Notes: generated from the letters alone by a model not told the origin. A DNA stretch of 64,000 nucleotides from Corynebacterium anserum (GCF_014262665.1 NZ_CP046883.1:1178001-1242000), one strand, 5' to 3'; shown: positions 1 through 8,349, counted from the stretch's first letter. Translations and numbers: made by a program.

Positions 1-831
1 CTTGTGACCGGAAATCGGGCCAAATAGTGCGGGAAATCTACGTTATTGCGGACCGTGTATCGACAGCTACAACACGGTGGCCGTTGCGAATCAGGAGATC
101 GCAAAGCTGCGCAGTCACGCCATGGCTCAACTTATTACCGCAGTACCCCAAGAACCCCACAGTTCCTTTGGGCTGAGGGCGAATAACACTGTTGCTATGG
201 CGCGGACACCGCGCCACGGCTCTTTTTCGTCGGACACTCCGCGAGGCCAAGAAATTATCTACGCGGCGCTATGTGATCATCTTTATATTCCGGATTCCGG
301 CGAGGTCGCTGCTCATGGTTACCCCGCTGAGTTTTGACTCCTCAGCTTATTGAGCGAGTTTTTGGGGTGAGTGCGCGGATCATCCAAGGCGACAACGGTC
401 AACCCACTATTGCCGTTCAATACTCCTAGATGTTCAGCACTCCTAGATATTGCTCGCTATTCCTTGTCGCGGTCGATTCCCTAGTTTCCGGGTGGGGAAT
501 CTGTGCTTCAAGCCCGACCGACCAAAAATTTTCATGGGAATCTACGCAAAGATTCTTTGCCAAGGAAATATGGCGCAAGGCGCGTTCAGCGCCGTGAGTG
601 CCGCGTGATCTACACGCTCCCTTCGTTCACGGTAGCAAGGGTGACCGCTGCAGTTCTGTCGTACAGCTCGCGACAAGCTCGCAACAATCTAGTGCGATTC
701 AGGGTGCGCGCTGCGTTTACACAATCTGGCGGCAAGCAAGCAACAAATTTTGGCGACTGTCCATTTGTTACCAAAACGAACACACCCTCTGACTGGCTGT
801 TGTTTAGCCAGTTCAGAGGGCATTGTGGTTA
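1..831. other. Intergenic or degraded region, no convincing gene
   Basis: No reading frame here gives a protein I recognise. A frame open on the plus strand from about 8 to 337 and one on the minus strand (38-250) overlap each other and lack family motifs. The stretch has a perfect 8-bp hairpin (TGGCGCGG / CCGCGCCA, loop ACA, 198-216) and a 10-bp direct repeat ACTCCTAGAT at 422-431 and 439-448. It could be decayed coding sequence next to the tRNA block, but I see no transposase or integrase remnant. Confidence 0.4.
785..820 (-). terminator. Terminator of the minus-strand tRNA-Val
   Basis: A long inverted repeat (arm 785-798, arm 806-820, one bulged base, 7-nt loop) lies just 3' of the minus-strand tRNA-Val. 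Read on the minus strand it is followed by a T-rich run. Position and shape fit an intrinsic terminator. Confidence 0.65.
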
Positions 832-906
832 TGGTGGTCCTAACTGGGATCGAACCAGCGACCTTTCCGGTGTGAACGGAACGCTCTCCCGCTGAGCTAT
901 AGGACC
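832..906 (-). tRNA. tRNA-Val (anticodon CAC)
   Basis: On the minus strand the sequence folds into a full cloverleaf. The acceptor GGTCCTA pairs with TAGGACC, the D arm is GCTC/GAGC, and the anticodon stem TTCCG/CGGAA encloses loop TTCACAC, giving anticodon CAC (codon GTG). The T arm carries TTCGATC and CCA is encoded. It points away from the plus-strand tRNA cluster and has its own terminator. Confidence 0.95.
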
Positions 907-1208
907 AGAATTTTATGAAATCACCGTAGTATTCATCTCAATGCACCAGCGCGACGGACATCAGCCCGTTATCTATCACGCTGAGCAGCTGCTAATTTAA
1001 CACCTCTGTATCTGGAGCACCTAAACGTCGAGCTCACAGCTGAATTTGCTTCCTTATAAGGAAATAGGGTTTTATCTTGCCACTACACACTGTTCAGTTG
1101 TAAATAAACAATGGCTACCCCCTGTCACCTGGAGATTTGTGTACAAACACAGAAACCGACTAGGGTGTTTCTCGCACCGAGGTTGGCATGAGCCATGGAT
1201 CGGTATAT
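907..1208. other. Intergenic region between divergent tRNA units
   Basis: About 300 bp with no supportable gene. It must hold promoters for the minus-strand tRNA-Val and for the plus-strand tRNA cluster. I found no clear -35/-10 pair that I would commit to. Confidence 0.4.
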
Positions 1209-1284
1209 GCGGATGTAGCGCAGTTGGTAGCGCATCACCTTGCCAAGGTGAGGGTCGCGAGTTCGAGTCTCGTCATCCGCTCCA
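1209..1284 (+). tRNA. tRNA-Gly (anticodon GCC), copy 1
   Basis: Cloverleaf with acceptor GCGGATG/CATCCGC, anticodon stem TCACC/GGTGA and loop TTGCCAA (anticodon GCC, codon GGC), T loop TTCGAGT and encoded CCA. It is the first of three copies in this cluster that look identical. Confidence 0.96.
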
Positions 1285-1302
1285 CCACTCAACGTGGAAT
1301 TC

Positions 1303-1377
1303 GCGCGATTAGCTCAGCGGGAGAGCGCTTCCCTGACACGGAAGAGGTCGCTGGTTCGATCCCAGTATTGCGCACCA
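1303..1377 (+). tRNA. tRNA-Val (anticodon GAC)
   Basis: Acceptor GCGCGAT pairs with ATTGCGC (one mismatch). The anticodon stem CTTCC/GGAAG holds loop CTGACAC, giving anticodon GAC (codon GTC). CCA is encoded. It lies 18 bp after the first tRNA-Gly and is probably in the same transcript. Confidence 0.95.
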
Positions 1378-1417
1378 TCCACCGCCACACCCACCCGGTG
1401 TAGCGAGGTTGGATTTT

Positions 1418-1493
1418 GCGGATGTAGCGCAGTTGGTAGCGCATCACCTTGCCAAGGTGAGGGTCGCGAGTTCGAGTCTCGTCATCCGCTCCA
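1418..1493 (+). tRNA. tRNA-Gly (anticodon GCC), copy 2
   Basis: Same 76-nt sequence as the copy at 1209, with anticodon GCC and encoded CCA. It lies 40 bp after tRNA-Val(GAC). Confidence 0.96.
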
Positions 1494-1546
1494 GGTTCAC
1501 AACAGTTTTCCTACTAGGGTGAACCAACGAGGCGGTTATTCGCCAC

Positions 1547-1618
1547 GGTGGAATGGCTGAGTGGCTTAGGCAACGGTCTGCAAAACCGTGTACACGGGTT
1601 CGATTCCCGTTTCCACCT
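1547..1618 (+). tRNA. tRNA-Cys (anticodon GCA)
   Basis: Acceptor GGTGGAA/TTCCACC, anticodon stem ACGGT/ACCGT, loop CTGCAAA (anticodon GCA), T loop TCGATTC. Unlike its neighbours the 3' CCA is not encoded, because CGT follows the discriminator. CCA would have to be added by the CCA-adding enzyme. Confidence 0.94.
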
Positions 1619-1631
1619 CGTCGTTCATCAC

Positions 1632-1666
1632 CGCCTACGTACATCCTCAAAGGGTGTACGTAGGCG
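1632..1666 (+). repeat. Long hairpin between tRNA-Cys and tRNA-Gly
   Basis: The arm starting CGCCTACGTACA (1632-1643) pairs with TGTACGTAGGCG (1655-1666). The pairing continues inward for four more pairs (one G-T) to a 3-nt loop CAA. No T-run follows, so it is not a standard terminator. It may be a processing signal in the polycistronic tRNA transcript. Confidence 0.7.
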
Positions 1667-1674
1667 TGATATAT

Positions 1675-1750
1675 GCGGATGTAGCGCAGTTGGTAGCGCA
1701 TCACCTTGCCAAGGTGAGGGTCGCGAGTTCGAGTCTCGTCATCCGCTCCA
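1675..1750 (+). tRNA. tRNA-Gly (anticodon GCC), copy 3
   Basis: Third copy of the same tRNA-Gly, with anticodon GCC and encoded CCA. It is the last gene of the cluster, directly before a strong terminator. Confidence 0.96.
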
Positions 1751-1751
1751 C

Positions 1752-1787
1752 AAAGCCGGAGGAAAAACACCTCCGGCTTTCTTCTTT
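1752..1787 (+). terminator. Terminator of the tRNA cluster
   Basis: AAAGCCGGAGG pairs with CCTCCGGCTTT around a 7-nt loop and is followed by CTTCTTT. It starts 2 nt after the last tRNA-Gly, so it should end the tRNA transcript. Confidence 0.85.
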
Positions 1788-1936
1788 GCGCGCTAGACGC
1801 GTCGTACATTTCTAACTCCGCATATCTTTAACTCCAGGTTTCCCGTGCGTAGATCATGGTCATTCTTCCAAACATTTAGACTTACGCGGCTAAGCCTCCA
1901 CCCTGAACGGTTTCCTTACCGATATGATTGCCGACG

Positions 1937-3430
1937 ATGAAAACTCACACTCACTACGACACTCCAAGGCACCGCGTTGGGCATCCCGACCCACTTGCTG
2001 GTCTGCGGTCTCGCTTTAGTAATGAACAGTTATCGCTCCTCGGCGCGTGCCTGGCGTGGCCTTTTGCCATTTTTTGCGTGTTGAACAAGGTGTTCATCCA
2101 ACCGAATAATTCCTCTCCGGTCGATGATTTTTCAACGGTGTGGCACGCCCTCCAGCGTTTCCAAGTAGGAGCACCGGTTTACAATGAAGAATTGTGGATG
2201 ACAGATCCGCACTACCTCTACTCCCCCGGCGGAACTTTATTACTGAGCCCCATCACACTCATCTCAGATTTTGACACCTGTCGCATCCTGTTTATCGTAT
2301 TCAATGGATTCGCCATGGTACTTGCTGCGGGACTACTGACCGCGCTGTTTAATTTTCGTCTCACGGGGATGGTTTGGCCACTGAGTGTGATTTTTCTGTT
2401 CTCTACAGAGTCGGCATACAACACTCTGCGCTTCACAAATATCAACGGTGTTTTACTTTTTAACCTAGCGCTATTCTTATTTTTGCTCTTGCGCTACCGC
2501 CACAAGGCGTTGGAATGCGCTGCAGGAGTTGCTCTTGGCTTAGCTATCACGATTAAACCTCAGTTTGCCCCCTTGTTGTTTATTCCATTTGCTCGACGCC
2601 AATTCCTTGCCGTCGCCAGTGGCATAGCCGTACCCGTGGTCTTGAACCTCGCTGCCATTCCGCTTATGGTGCAGCCAGGGGATTACGTCGACAAACTCAT
2701 GCCTTATCTGGGAATCGTTCGTGACTACGCCAACTCTTCGATTGCTGGAATCGGTGTGTACTACGGTATCCCGCACTGGCAGATATTGATCTGGCGGATC
2801 CTCGCCGTCGCCTCAGTCTTAATTGCCGTAGTTTTCCTTCTTCGTTGGCGTGATCGTGACCCGCTAATGTGGGCAAGCACCACATCCAGCATTCTTTTGA
2901 TGGGAGTATTCCTCATCAGTTCCCTGGGACAGATGTACTACAGCATGCTGATTCTCCCGCTATTGTTCACGCTTTTCTCCCGCCGTTCAGTCATGCATAA
3001 CCCAATAGCGTGGATTGGCGTATATCTGTGCCTTTCCTCGGACATGTGGCAGTCTGAACGATGGATTAAGTGGGGCCAGGTATTTGAATACACACGGGGA
3101 ACAATCGGCTGGTCACTAATCATCCTCAGCGCCGCGGTCGCTACAGTAATGTGGACGCTAGAGGAAAGGAGTAACGGCCTGAATACGCTCGGAGATATCC
3201 ATTACTTTGGACTCTTCGGAGCGCGGCCACTGCCCACTTCTCAGCAACCAGCCGTTGTCCAGCCTCATAACCTCACGCAACCACGGGAAAAATCTACCCA
3301 CTCGGCAGGAGACGCACGCTCTCCTCACTCCACGCGAGTCAGGCGCTCCTCCCGCTTGTCCCAAGACAAACGCAACTATGAACAACCATACGGACGACAC
3401 AGCATCCCCTCCCCCAACAACCAAGAGTAA
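1937..3430 (+). CDS. aftC: GT87 arabinofuranosyltransferase (AftC-like)
   Basis: A polytopic membrane protein of about 497 residues with roughly ten hydrophobic helices and a basic, hydrophilic C-terminal tail (about 425-497). The Asp pair near residues 63-64 (PVDDFSTVW) and the later YSPGG segment fit the DUF2029/GT87 lipid-linked glycosyltransferases. In corynebacteria and mycobacteria AftC adds alpha-1,3 arabinose branches to cell-wall arabinan from decaprenyl-phosphoarabinose at the outer membrane face. The neighbouring msrB-hem order matches the aftC locus of C. glutamicum as I recall it, which supports the name over other GT87 members. A TTG at 1928 is an alternative start, and neither start has a good ribosome binding site. 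The 3' end overlaps msrB. Confidence 0.8.
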   Translation: MKTHTHYDTPRHRVGHPDPLAGLRSRFSNEQLSLLGACLAWPFAIFCVLNKVFIQPNNSSPVDDFSTVWHALQRFQVGAPVYNEELWMTDPHYLYSPGGTLLLSPITLISDFDTCRILFIVFNGFAMVLAAGLLTALFNFRLTGMVWPLSVIFLFSTESAYNTLRFTNINGVLLFNLALFLFLLLRYRHKALECAAGVALGLAITIKPQFAPLLFIPFARRQFLAVASGIAVPVVLNLAAIPLMVQPGDYVDKLMPYLGIVRDYANSSIAGIGVYYGIPHWQILIWRILAVASVLIAVVFLLRWRDRDPLMWASTTSSILLMGVFLISSLGQMYYSMLILPLLFTLFSRRSVMHNPIAWIGVYLCLSSDMWQSERWIKWGQVFEYTRGTIGWSLIILSAAVATVMWTLEERSNGLNTLGDIHYFGLFGARPLPTSQQPAVVQPHNLTQPREKSTHSAGDARSPHSTRVRRSSRLSQDKRNYEQPYGRHSIPSPNNQE

Positions 3431-3851
3431 CTACGTGGACTTTCGCTCTCTCAGCGACGAACAATGGCGCGATATGCTCAACCCCGAAGAATATCGCGTT
3501 CTTCGTCAAGCTGGAACAGAAGCTCCATTTCGAGGCGAATACACGGACACGGAAACACCTGGAACTTATTCGTGCCGCGCCTGTGGTTCGGTGCTCTTTC
3601 GTTCCAGCGAGAAATTCCACTCCCACTGCGGCTGGCCTAGTTTTTTCGATCCTGCTAATTCGGATGCAGTCATCACGCGAGACGATGACTCATTGGGGAT
3701 GCGTCGTACAGAGGTTCTCTGCGCACGATGCCACAGCCATTTAGGGCATGTTTTTGCCGGTGAAGGCTACGGCACTCCTACTGATCTGCGCTATTGTATT
3801 AATTCCATCTGTCTTACCTTTAAGCCCTCAGATCGAGACCAACCAGACTAG
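3378..3851 (+). CDS. msrB: Peptide-methionine (R)-S-oxide reductase MsrB
   Basis: 157 residues, normal for MsrB, which reduces methionine-R-sulfoxide in proteins. Zinc-binding pairs are C66-x2-C69 (SCRAC) and C115-x2-C118 (CARC). The HSHCGWPSF segment holds C84, the usual resolving position, and RYCINS holds the catalytic C140. An additional Cys (C145) sits five residues after the catalytic one. The ATG lies 53 nt inside the end of aftC in another frame. A longer frame opens at 3207 but its extra N-terminus is just the aftC tail read out of frame, so I reject that start. Confidence 0.93.
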   Translation: MNNHTDDTASPPPTTKSNYVDFRSLSDEQWRDMLNPEEYRVLRQAGTEAPFRGEYTDTETPGTYSCRACGSVLFRSSEKFHSHCGWPSFFDPANSDAVITRDDDSLGMRRTEVLCARCHSHLGHVFAGEGYGTPTDLRYCINSICLTFKPSDRDQPD

Positions 3852-3959
3852 TTCTCGCCGCTGCCAGTAGTTTACAAAGGGCATCCTCCTTCCCTGACAC
3901 CCTCTGGCAGCATTCCTCCCCCACTTACGTTGGCAGATTTGCTTCCACGCACACGAAAA

Positions 3960-4001
3960 CTGCAGAGGACTATAGGCTCCCTAAGAACCAGCCCTCTGCA
4001 G
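3960..4001. terminator. Possible bidirectional terminator msrB/hemQ
   Basis: A 9-bp inverted repeat (CTGCAGAGG 3960-3968, CCTCTGCAG 3993-4001) lies between the convergent msrB and hemQ genes, with a smaller GGCT/AGCC pair inside it. No clear T-run follows on either strand, so the terminator role is tentative. Confidence 0.45.
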
Positions 4002-4010
4002 TAGAAGACG

Positions 4011-4730
4011 TTAGGCGAGTGATTCCACAAAGGCCTTCACAGTGTCTGCATCACCGTTAATGCGCTTGCCTGTGAAGAATGGGATTTCTTCCCGAACGTG
4101 AAGACGCGCCTCGGTGTAGCGCATCTTGTGCATCAATTCCACGATGCGTTCCAGAGTCGGAGATTCGAAAGCCAAAAGCCATTCATAATCTCCAAGAGCA
4201 AAACCAGAGATGGTGTTGGCACGAACGTCATCAAAACCAACAGCCGCCATACCGTGTTCACGCAGCAGTTTCGATCGCTGAGCTGGATCCATGATGTACC
4301 AGTCATAGCTGCGAACAAAGGGGTACACACAAATCCACTGTTCTGGGTCTTCCCCCATGATGAAGGAAGGCAGATGGGATTTATTGAATTCAGATGGACG
4401 ATGCAAACCAGCGTTTGACCAGACTGGTTCACAGTTTTGTCCCAGCAGTGTCTCTCGAAGGAAACGCTTGTACGCCGCCTGGAGATCTTCCATTTTCTCC
4501 GCATGCCACCAGATCATGATGTCTGCTTCTGCGCGTAAACCGGTCAGATCATACACACCACGAATGACTAAGTCCTTGTCTTCATAGGAGTCCAGGAACT
4601 TCTGGAAATCTTCAGCCACCGCGACACGGTCGGAATCCAGGAAACCCTGCTCAACCTTGAACACGGAGTACATTGCGTAGCGGACCACGGAATTCAATTT
4701 GTCGATATCCAGGTTTTGATGCTCGCTCAT
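4011..4730 (-). CDS. hemQ: Coproheme decarboxylase HemQ (ChdC)
   Basis: 239 residues of the chlorite-dismutase-like fold. HemQ/ChdC performs the last step of the coproporphyrin-dependent pathway, oxidative decarboxylation of coproheme to heme b with peroxide. The conserved core is visible: GVYDLTGLRAEADIMIWWHA near 58-77, GLHRPSEFNKSH in the middle, and VYPFVRSYDWY, which contains the tyrosine region used in decarboxylation. It lies about 250 bp from cgoX on the same strand, with hemE beyond, completing a heme gene group typical of Actinomycetota. The ATG at 4730 starts MSEHQNLDIDKLN, the usual N-terminus type. Confidence 0.93.
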   Translation of the reverse strand: MSEHQNLDIDKLNSVVRYAMYSVFKVEQGFLDSDRVAVAEDFQKFLDSYEDKDLVIRGVYDLTGLRAEADIMIWWHAEKMEDLQAAYKRFLRETLLGQNCEPVWSNAGLHRPSEFNKSHLPSFIMGEDPEQWICVYPFVRSYDWYIMDPAQRSKLLREHGMAAVGFDDVRANTISGFALGDYEWLLAFESPTLERIVELMHKMRYTEARLHVREEIPFFTGKRINGDADTVKAFVESLA

Positions 4731-4983
4731 TACCTTGAAACACTGCCTTTCTTGAGTTCTTTAGAGATGCGAATTTTCCCTACCCCAACCTACTCGGATT
4801 GAGGCAGAAGAAACAGAGCGGTAGATCGGATATCGGATCACATCAACATGCGACATACTCGTCCTCACTCTCCATGCGCCTATCATCCAGCCATTTGTCA
4901 CAACTCTGCCTGCCAAACCTCCAGCCAATTCACCTAGTTACATTCGTCTACTATTCGGCTGGAGCGTGCTCGCTCCGGGGATA

Positions 4984-6414
4984 TTACCCCCAGCCCATTT
5001 CGCTAACTATTTCTTCCGCTGCCGCGATTCCCGTCGCAGCGGCAGAAGGAACACCGACACCATTAAGCATGGAACCAGCCAGTGCCAGCCCCTTAATGTC
5101 ACGTACTTCTTCATAGGCCGCGTTCACTATGTCCTGATAACCAGGTCCGTAACACGGAATGCCACCCCACCAGCGTTGTACGAAAAACTCTTCAGGTTTT
5201 TTCCGCTCTCCCGTCAGCGTTTGCAAATCATCTATAGCATAGGCAAGTAACGCGAGATCATCAGCCTCGACGTACCACGGTTCACGAAGAGTGCCGAAAG
5301 AGGCACGGACAAAAGCGCCTCCCCTTTCCGCCAAATGCGGCCATTTGCGCGAGGAAAAGGTAAAAGCTTTGGCCTCTGTAGGAGCATCTGAACCCAGCAA
5401 CACACCCGAACGTTGAGGGATACCTACGTCAGAAGCAAAGCGCATCCCCACCACCACTGAACTTGCCAACTCGATGGAGGACAGAGCTTCTGAGGCTTTC
5501 ACGGCCATATCCTGTAATAGGACAGAGGCAGTCGGTGCGGGGGTGGCAATAACAACGGCATCGACGTCACCGATAGGTTCGATGTACCAACCTTTGGAAC
5601 TACGCCCGATAGCCTCCACGCCGGTGTTGTACAGAACTTCCGCGTCGGCTTGTTGTGCAAGTGCGTTGACCACGCCCCGGTAACCACAGGCCAAACTATA
5701 AAAAGTTGGTGCTGGAGAACCTCCACCGGAAGCGGAACGCTGTTGGCGCTCGGCCAGCAAATCGCTGACGACGTCCGTGAGGAAAAAGCCTCCTCCATCT
5801 GCACCGCGACGGTCAAGTTCACTGGCAAGTTGTGGAAGAGTCGCTCGCACACCTAGGTCGTATGCAGAGCTAGAGTACACACCTCCGAGCATGGGCGAAA
5901 CCAGGCGATGCACCACGGCCGACCCTAAACGCGCTTCGACAAGTTGACCCACGGAAGCATCCTGCCCCGGAGCCCAGGTCATCGGTACGCCGTCACGCTC
6001 AGCATTGATACGTTGCGCAGCTTTCGACCCCACAATGTGCTCGACTGTGGAGCCGTCAGCCGGGATGCCCATGATCGTCGCGCGCGGAATATCGACCAAC
6101 TGGCCATCGATAAAAAGCCCTGAAGGCAGTCCAGACGGTGTGCGCAGCTCGGATTCAAGCCCGACGTCCTTAATGATCTCAACGAAGTCCTGGCGCATAC
6201 CCATGAATGCCTCTGCGCCCATGTCGACAGGGCCATAGGCAAAGTTCACTGTCTTGAGCTTGCCGCCGATGCGGTCGTACGCCTCCGCAATCAAAATGTT
6301 GGCACGCTCTCCCAGAAGCTTGCGCAACTTCCACGCGGCGCTCACTCCGGCGATGCCCCCGCCTATTACGGCAATTTTCACTGGGCGATCGTCTCCGCTG
6401 AATTGAGGCGTCAT
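4984..6414 (-). CDS. hemY: Coproporphyrinogen III / protoporphyrinogen oxidase (HemY/CgoX)
   Basis: 476 residues. The N-terminus has the FAD dinucleotide-binding motif GGGIAGVSAAWKL followed by an acidic strand end, as in the HemY flavoprotein family, and the C-terminal GSMLNGVGVPSAAATG segment closes the FAD site. Because hemQ is adjacent, the physiological substrate is most likely coproporphyrinogen III (CgoX role) rather than protoporphyrinogen IX. That assignment rests on pathway logic, not on a residue I can see. Its start codon overlaps the hemE stop (ATGA), so the two are translationally coupled. Confidence 0.9.
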   Translation of the reverse strand: MTPQFSGDDRPVKIAVIGGGIAGVSAAWKLRKLLGERANILIAEAYDRIGGKLKTVNFAYGPVDMGAEAFMGMRQDFVEIIKDVGLESELRTPSGLPSGLFIDGQLVDIPRATIMGIPADGSTVEHIVGSKAAQRINAERDGVPMTWAPGQDASVGQLVEARLGSAVVHRLVSPMLGGVYSSSAYDLGVRATLPQLASELDRRGADGGGFFLTDVVSDLLAERQQRSASGGGSPAPTFYSLACGYRGVVNALAQQADAEVLYNTGVEAIGRSSKGWYIEPIGDVDAVVIATPAPTASVLLQDMAVKASEALSSIELASSVVVGMRFASDVGIPQRSGVLLGSDAPTEAKAFTFSSRKWPHLAERGGAFVRASFGTLREPWYVEADDLALLAYAIDDLQTLTGERKKPEEFFVQRWWGGIPCYGPGYQDIVNAAYEEVRDIKGLALAGSMLNGVGVPSAAATGIAAAEEIVSEMGWG

Positions 6415-7571
6415 GAACGATGTACCTCCTCAAAGGCTCGGGTGATGGCGTCAGGATCAGTATTGGGAAGAACACCATGGCCAAGGTTGAAAATATGACC
6501 ACGAGCTTGACCGCGTTCTATGGCCCGATCCGCTTCGGCATTTATGCGTCGAATATGTTCCGTTACGACATCCTCACCGGCGAATAAAACCGCCGGGTCT
6601 AGATTCCCCTGCAAGGCTTTCGCCTTGACTTCTGGCTTAGCGGTGGGATGCGCGTGCTCAAGTGCTGCCTTCACGCGCGCCGCCGCAGCATCCATGGGTA
6701 CACGCCAATCGACCCCGACCACATCAGGCCCCACTATCGCCATCTCTCCCAACAATTCACCGGTACCCACACCAAAGTGAATCATGGGTACTCCATAAGG
6801 CTTAATGGCCTGGAATATTTCGGCGGTATATGGGGCCACAAATTGACGATAATCCCTGGCTGTGAGGTACCCCGCCCAGGAGTCGAATAGCTGTATTGCA
6901 TCCACTCCGGCCTCCACTTGCATTTGCAAAAAACGCACAATTGTTGGAGTCAGCTGCCGCATCAGAGCATGCCATATATCCGGGTGGGAGTACATGAGTG
7001 ATTTGGTCACTTCATGGTTTTTCGAAGGTCCACCCTCGACAAGATAAGAAGCCACCGTGAACGGCGCACCAGCGAAACCGATGAGAACCTGATCTGCCCG
7101 TAGCTCGCCGAGAATGCCGCCAATTCCCTGGACAATGGGATCAAGCTGCTCACGTTCAACGATGGGGAGGCCGCGCACAGCGTCGATTGTCTGGATCGGG
7201 TTTGAAACCACTGGTCCACGCCCCGGCACAATATCCAAATCCACGCCAGCGGCCTTGAGAGGAACAACAATATCGCTGAATAGAATTGCGGCGTCGGCAT
7301 CGTGGCGTCGCACAGGCTGCATCGTAATCTCGGCAACCAGATCTGCGTCGAAGCAGGCCTCCAGCATCCCAACATCCTTGCGCACGGCGCGATACTCAGG
7401 CAACGAACGACCAGCTTGGCGCATCATCCATATGGGACGACGAGAAGGCTTTTCACCGCGAACGGCCGCCAGGAAGGGCGCATCTACGCTAGCTCGACGG
7501 TGGGATGCGGCGGCCTGAGCATCCCTCGGAAATATGGCACCAGAATCGAGTGCATACTCAACAGAGGACAT
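6411..7571 (-). CDS. hemE: Uroporphyrinogen decarboxylase HemE
   Basis: 386 residues from the ATG at 7571 (MSSVEYALDSG). It decarboxylates the four acetate side chains of uroporphyrinogen III to give coproporphyrinogen III. The signature near the N-terminus, RPIWMMRQAGRSLPEYR, is the URO-D active-site motif, and the Asp in ILFSDIVVP is also typical. A longer frame reaches 7652 but adds non-conserved sequence over the divergent promoter. On the minus strand GGGAGAGG lies about 20 nt upstream and CATAAT closer still, so the start signals are ambiguous. It overlaps the downstream oxidase gene by 4 nt. Confidence 0.94.
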   Translation of the reverse strand: MSSVEYALDSGAIFPRDAQAAASHRRASVDAPFLAAVRGEKPSRRPIWMMRQAGRSLPEYRAVRKDVGMLEACFDADLVAEITMQPVRRHDADAAILFSDIVVPLKAAGVDLDIVPGRGPVVSNPIQTIDAVRGLPIVEREQLDPIVQGIGGILGELRADQVLIGFAGAPFTVASYLVEGGPSKNHEVTKSLMYSHPDIWHALMRQLTPTIVRFLQMQVEAGVDAIQLFDSWAGYLTARDYRQFVAPYTAEIFQAIKPYGVPMIHFGVGTGELLGEMAIVGPDVVGVDWRVPMDAAAARVKAALEHAHPTAKPEVKAKALQGNLDPAVLFAGEDVVTEHIRRINAEADRAIERGQARGHIFNLGHGVLPNTDPDAITRAFEEVHRS

Positions 7572-7713
7572 GAGCCCATTATGCCAGTACCTCTCCCGCT
7601 GACTCCTATCTCCCCACCGCACCCCATCCTGGCACCCGGAAGTGCAGGACACGCCACGCCGAAGCGGCGCGCCTTACCCAGAAACATAACCCTCAACGCT
7701 AGGTTTAGGGATT

Positions 7714-8349
7714 GTGAGCCAAGAGACAGAGCAGAACCTAGCCGTTCCCGACTACTTCGAGCAAGCAGTGCAGTCAATGTCACATGCTCAAGTTCGCTCC
7801 GGTATCAGCCTGGGAAATATCCGCCCTCCCCGCAACCTCGCGCCGCTAAGCCATGCCGTCGGCCTCGAAGTTCTCCATCCAGAATTCGACGATGATGCTA
7901 ACGTACCCGAATTTTCCACGGACAACGGAGGTGACGCATTCGGGCGACTCATCCTGCTCCACGACCCACACAGTGATGAAAGCTGGGAAGGAGCGAAGAT
8001 GCGCATGGTCGCTTATATCCAAGCGGACATGGATGCGTCCGTGGCCTCCGATCCCCTTCTGCCAGATGTGGCCTGGGATTGGTTGACGGAGGAATTGAAC
8101 TCGCCTTCCAGCCCATACACCAATCTAGGTGGCACAGTAACGTCTACCGCTTCTGTCCGTTATGGCGAAATCGGCGGGCCACCACGTGCGTTCCAAATCG
8201 AAATGCGCGCAAGCTGGACAGCAACGGGGGTTGACCTCTCCGGTCATGTCCAAGCATTTGCCCGAGTGCTTGCAAATGTGGCGGGTCTACCACCGGAAGG
8301 GGTCACCTACATTGGTATGGGTAAACAAACCGGTTCTTCTGCGGGCTAA
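7714..8349 (+). CDS. DUF3000 domain protein
   Basis: A soluble protein of 211 residues matching the actinobacterial DUF3000 family by length, by segments such as HPEFDDDANVPEF, and by position between divergent hemE and RNase D. Its function is unknown. The GTG at 7714 has no ribosome binding site. TAGGTT (7700-7705) ends 8 nt before it, so a leaderless transcript is likely. Confidence 0.82.
   Translation: MSQETEQNLAVPDYFEQAVQSMSHAQVRSGISLGNIRPPRNLAPLSHAVGLEVLHPEFDDDANVPEFSTDNGGDAFGRLILLHDPHSDESWEGAKMRMVAYIQADMDASVASDPLLPDVAWDWLTEELNSPSSPYTNLGGTVTSTASVRYGEIGGPPRAFQIEMRASWTATGVDLSGHVQAFARVLANVAGLPPEGVTYIGMGKQTGSSAG

Noticed and set aside
503..895. 130-residue plus-strand frame before the tRNA-Val
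   Set aside because: It reads into the tRNA-Val gene and shows no family motif or plausible ribosome binding site.
1188..1815. Open reading frames across the tRNA cluster on both strands
   Set aside because: They run straight through the tRNA genes and repeat the same peptide because the tRNA-Gly sequence repeats.
3207..3377. N-terminal extension of msrB
   Set aside because: It is the aftC tail read in another frame, and the MsrB family start fits the ATG at 3378.
7572..7652. N-terminal extension of hemE
   Set aside because: It crosses the divergent promoter region of the DUF3000 gene and is not conserved in type.
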